Positions 61,779-64,000 of a DNA stretch of 64,000 nucleotides are shown here, piece by piece (position 1 is the stretch's first letter; every line of letters begins with the position of its first letter). The position numbers and the translations under genes were made by a program. A model generated the notes under the pieces. That model was not told where the DNA came from. It saw nothing but the letters and a program-made list of their open reading frames with translations, and searched no databases. Source of the DNA: Methylobacterium gnaphalii (GTDB lineage Bacteria > Pseudomonadota > Alphaproteobacteria > Rhizobiales > Beijerinckiaceae). Location of the stretch: contig NZ_BJZV01000003.1 of assembly GCF_007992215.1 (NCBI RefSeq), positions 1-64,000 on the forward strand, read 5' to 3'.

Positions 61779-62162
61779 GGGCGGGTCTCCTATGATCCCG
61801 ATCTAACGTCGGGCCTGCCGGCCGAACAGTCGCTGGCGGGCCGCACGAATGGAGCGCCGATCACATCTCTGCCGATGGTTGGCTTGACCCAAGCCCACTC
61901 GTCCTGGGGAAGGGGATCACCGCCCGAAATTAGTCATCTCCCGTAGCTGTCATTTCAGAATTCGGAGGCAACCTGGAAACGGCAGGCAGAGCCAGTCGTA
62001 GACAGCTTCCGACATCGATCGGGTGTGGTTCCAGCCGCGATGACAGTCCTGCTGTTCCGCTTGGCGCAATAATTCATTGCCGAGTGCCGCTCTTATCGCA
62101 TCGCTCCGAAACGGACATTCTGACGGCCTTCACCGCACCGTCGCGTCTCCCAGGAGGCCATC
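61779..62162. other. intergenic region, divergent promoters
   Basis: 384 bases between the BKACE gene (minus) and the GST gene (plus). No coding frame with a good start, no RNA gene. It probably carries promoters for both genes. Confidence 0.35.
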
Positions 62163-62774
62163 TTGAAGCTCTATTTCGCTCCACTCTCGGGCCATGCGCA
62201 CCGGGCGCATCTCTTTCTGTCGCTCGCCGAGATCCCGCACGAACTCGTGACGCTCAATCTGGCGCAGGGCGAGCACAAGACGGAGAGCTATCTGAAGCTC
62301 AACCGGCTCGGACAGGTGCCGGTGCTGGTCGATGGCGACGTCGTGGTCCCAGACTCGATCGCGATCATGGTCTATGCCGCGAAGAAGTTCGGGAAGACGG
62401 AGTGGCTGCCGGACGACCCCGTCGGGGCAGCGTCCGTGCAGCGCTGGCTCTCGATCTCGAACGGCCAGATCTTCAACGGGCCCTGCATGGCTCGGCTGAT
62501 CACGCTGTTCAATGCGAAGTTCAACCCGCAGGAGGCTATTGACCGCGCGCACGCGATCCTCAGGGTGATCGATGCCGAGCTGGAGGGGCGTGACTGGATC
62601 GCGCTGCCGCGTCCCACGGCAGCTGATGCTGCACTCTACAGCTACATCGCCAACGCGCCGGAGGGGAATGTCGACCTGTCCGGCTACGCCAACGTCCTGG
62701 CCTGGCTGGAGCGGGTCGAGGCACTGCCGGGTTTCGTCCCGTTCCAGCAGAGCCGCGTCGGCCTCCGGGCCTGA
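62163..62774 (+). CDS. glutathione S-transferase family protein
   Basis: 203 residues from a TTG at 62163, five bases after an AGGAGG ribosome site; this start gives the correct N terminus of the thioredoxin-like domain (LKLYFAPLSGHAHRAHLFLS). The glutathione-binding segment VPVLVDGDVVVPDSIAIM carries the cis-Pro and the Asp/Ser pair; the C-terminal helical domain has PRPTAADAALYSYI with the conserved N-capping Asp. It may detoxify electrophiles or assist catabolism in this cluster. Converges with the dehydrogenase gene. Confidence 0.88.
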   Translation: MKLYFAPLSGHAHRAHLFLSLAEIPHELVTLNLAQGEHKTESYLKLNRLGQVPVLVDGDVVVPDSIAIMVYAAKKFGKTEWLPDDPVGAASVQRWLSISNGQIFNGPCMARLITLFNAKFNPQEAIDRAHAILRVIDAELEGRDWIALPRPTAADAALYSYIANAPEGNVDLSGYANVLAWLERVEALPGFVPFQQSRVGLRA

Positions 62775-62793
62775 GGAGCGCCCGGGCTGGCCG

Positions 62794-63873
62794 TCAGCCC
62801 AGCGCCTGGACCACAGCCTCGCCGCAGCTCTCGGTATCGGCATTGCCGCCGAGGTCCCGCGTGCGAAGTGTGCGCTCGGCGAGCACGCGCTCGATCGCGG
62901 TCACGATCTCGGCCGCAGCCGCCTTTTCTCCGAGATGCTCGAGCATCATCGCGCCGGACCATATCTGGCCGATCGGGTTGGCGATGCCCTGGCCGGCAAT
63001 GTCCGGAGCAGAGCCGTGGACTGGCTCGAAGACCGAAGGATGGTGCCGCTCCGGATTGATGTTGCCCGAAGGCGCGATGCCGATCGTGCCGGTGCAGGCG
63101 GGGCCGAGGTCGGAGAGGATGTCACCGAACAGGTTCGAGGCCACGACGACATCGAAACGATCCGGATTCAGCACGAAATGCGCGGTCAGGATGTCGATAT
63201 GGTATTGATCCCAGCGCACATCGGAGAAGTCACGCGAGACGGCGTGCACGCGCTCGTCCCAGTATGGCATCGTGATCGAGATGCCGTTCGACTTGGTGGC
63301 CGAGGTCAGGTGCTTCTTCGGGCGTGACTGCGCGAGATTGAAGGCGAAGCGCAGGATGCGGTCGACGCCGTAGCGCGTCATCACGGTTTCCTGCATGGCG
63401 AATTCGCGATCGGTGCCGGCGAACATGCGCCCGCCCGCATTCGAGTACTCGCCCTCGGTGTTCTCGCGGACCACCCAGAAGTCGATGTCGCCAGGCTTGC
63501 GGTCGGCCAGCGGGCATTTGACTCCCGGCATCAGGCGGACGGGACGCAGGTTGGCGTATTGATCGAACTCACGGCGGAACTGGATCAGCGAGCCCCACAG
63601 CGAGATGTGGTCGGGCACCCGATCCGGCATGCCGACGGCGCCGAAATAGATGGCGTCGTGGCCGGAGATCTGAGCCTTCCAGTCCTCCGGCATCATGCGG
63701 CCGTGCTTCTCGTAGTAGTCGCAGGAGGCGAAATCGAACCAATCCTGCTGCAGGCTGAAGCCGTGACGCTTGGCGACCGCCTCCAGCACGCGCACGCCCT
63801 CGGGCACCACCTCGTTGCCGATGCCGTCTCCGGGGATCAACGCGATGCGGTAGCTGCGTGCCGGCGTGGCCAT
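62794..63873 (-). CDS. tartrate dehydrogenase / D-malate dehydrogenase (decarboxylating)
   Basis: 359 residues from ATG 63873, in the isocitrate/isopropylmalate dehydrogenase family. Conserved blocks: ALIPGDGIGNEVV, FWVVRENTEGEYSNAGGR (the YSN region binding substrate and metal), SDLGPACTGTIGIAPSGNIN and EPVHGSAPDIAGQG. The Asp pairs that bind Mn/Mg are present in NLFGDILSD. TtuC/DmlA enzymes oxidise tartrate or D-malate with NAD+ and may decarboxylate the product. The precise substrate is uncertain. Confidence 0.87.
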   Translation of the reverse strand: MATPARSYRIALIPGDGIGNEVVPEGVRVLEAVAKRHGFSLQQDWFDFASCDYYEKHGRMMPEDWKAQISGHDAIYFGAVGMPDRVPDHISLWGSLIQFRREFDQYANLRPVRLMPGVKCPLADRKPGDIDFWVVRENTEGEYSNAGGRMFAGTDREFAMQETVMTRYGVDRILRFAFNLAQSRPKKHLTSATKSNGISITMPYWDERVHAVSRDFSDVRWDQYHIDILTAHFVLNPDRFDVVVASNLFGDILSDLGPACTGTIGIAPSGNINPERHHPSVFEPVHGSAPDIAGQGIANPIGQIWSGAMMLEHLGEKAAAAEIVTAIERVLAERTLRTRDLGGNADTESCGEAVVQALG

Positions 63874-63931
63874 GGTCGTCCTCCGATGTCGCGTCCCCCG
63901 CGGGCGGAGTGACGCCGCCGAGGGGTCGAGG

Positions 63932-64000
63932 TCAAGACGTCTCGCCGACAACCGCCTGCCGTTGCCGGTCGAGCTCCTCGGCGTAGCGCCGCAGCGTATG
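63932..64000 (-). CDS. partial gene at window edge (C-terminal end)
   Basis: On the minus strand the last bases read HTLRRYAEELDRQRQAVVGE, then a stop at 63932-63934. The charged helical ending would fit a regulator of the neighbouring catabolic gene, but too little is visible to name it. The gene continues beyond the window. Confidence 0.45.
   Translation of the reverse strand, partial: HTLRRYAEELDRQRQAVVGETS

Overview
The window is GC-rich (high sixties percent by eye), densely coded alphaproteobacterial chromosome. The best guess is Methylobacterium/Methylorubrum or a close relative in the Hyphomicrobiales. The main reasons are a soluble NAD-linked formate dehydrogenase locus in the order gamma-beta-alpha-delta, as in fdh2CBAD of methylotrophic Methylobacterium, and several families typical of this order (DUF2865, DUF1236, DUF6101, the alphaproteobacterial glutamate-cysteine ligase, a CreA protein). 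The species is inference from gene content only.

Layout. 0-5.8 kb: holA, a small exported protein, an MFS transporter and two peptide-type ABC permeases; a perfect 16-bp parS-like site lies at the junction of the two permease genes. 5.9-16 kb: the Tat-dependent binding protein of that transporter, a GlcG/HbpS protein, a RibD-C reductase, an Atm1-type ABC exporter, a LysM protein, a LOG protein and cysS, with palindromic intergenic repeats. 16-25.4 kb: exported proteins of unknown function, including an OmpA-family protein with a long Pro/Arg repeat region, plus an MFS pump, a methyltransferase, small unknown genes and a membrane-anchored helix-hairpin-helix protein. 25.5-33.7 kb: LysR regulator, diguanylate cyclase and the fdsGBAD/fdh2CBAD operon. 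33.7-41.3 kb: a decayed intergenic stretch, then a polysaccharide locus (two glycosyltransferases, a Wzz/GumC protein, a NodB-type deacetylase, a WecG/TagA transferase) resembling holdfast or unipolar-polysaccharide loci. 41.3-54.9 kb: housekeeping and stress genes (Nudix, TusA, gshA, ArsR+SRPBCC, Na+/solute symporter, rsmE, ubiA, CysQ-like phosphatase, csp, DJ-1/PfpI, hrcA). 55-64 kb: malate synthase G with a single-base frameshift near its N terminus, a Gly-rich DUF1236 protein, and a catabolic group (VOC, MHS-family permease, BKACE, GST, tartrate/D-malate dehydrogenase).

How the genes work together. The formate dehydrogenase oxidises formate to CO2 with NAD+ and is the clearest metabolic module; LysR and GGDEF genes sit just downstream on the same strand. 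The polysaccharide genes form a partial export/modification set that lacks polymerase, flippase and outer-membrane porin here. The ArsR/SRPBCC pair carries its own likely operator across the start codon. No tRNA, rRNA, CRISPR array, prophage or intact insertion sequence was seen. I did not find a clearly new multi-gene system; the strongest leads are the parS site, the glcB frameshift, the inverted-repeat elements and a run of strong hairpins at 24.2 kb.
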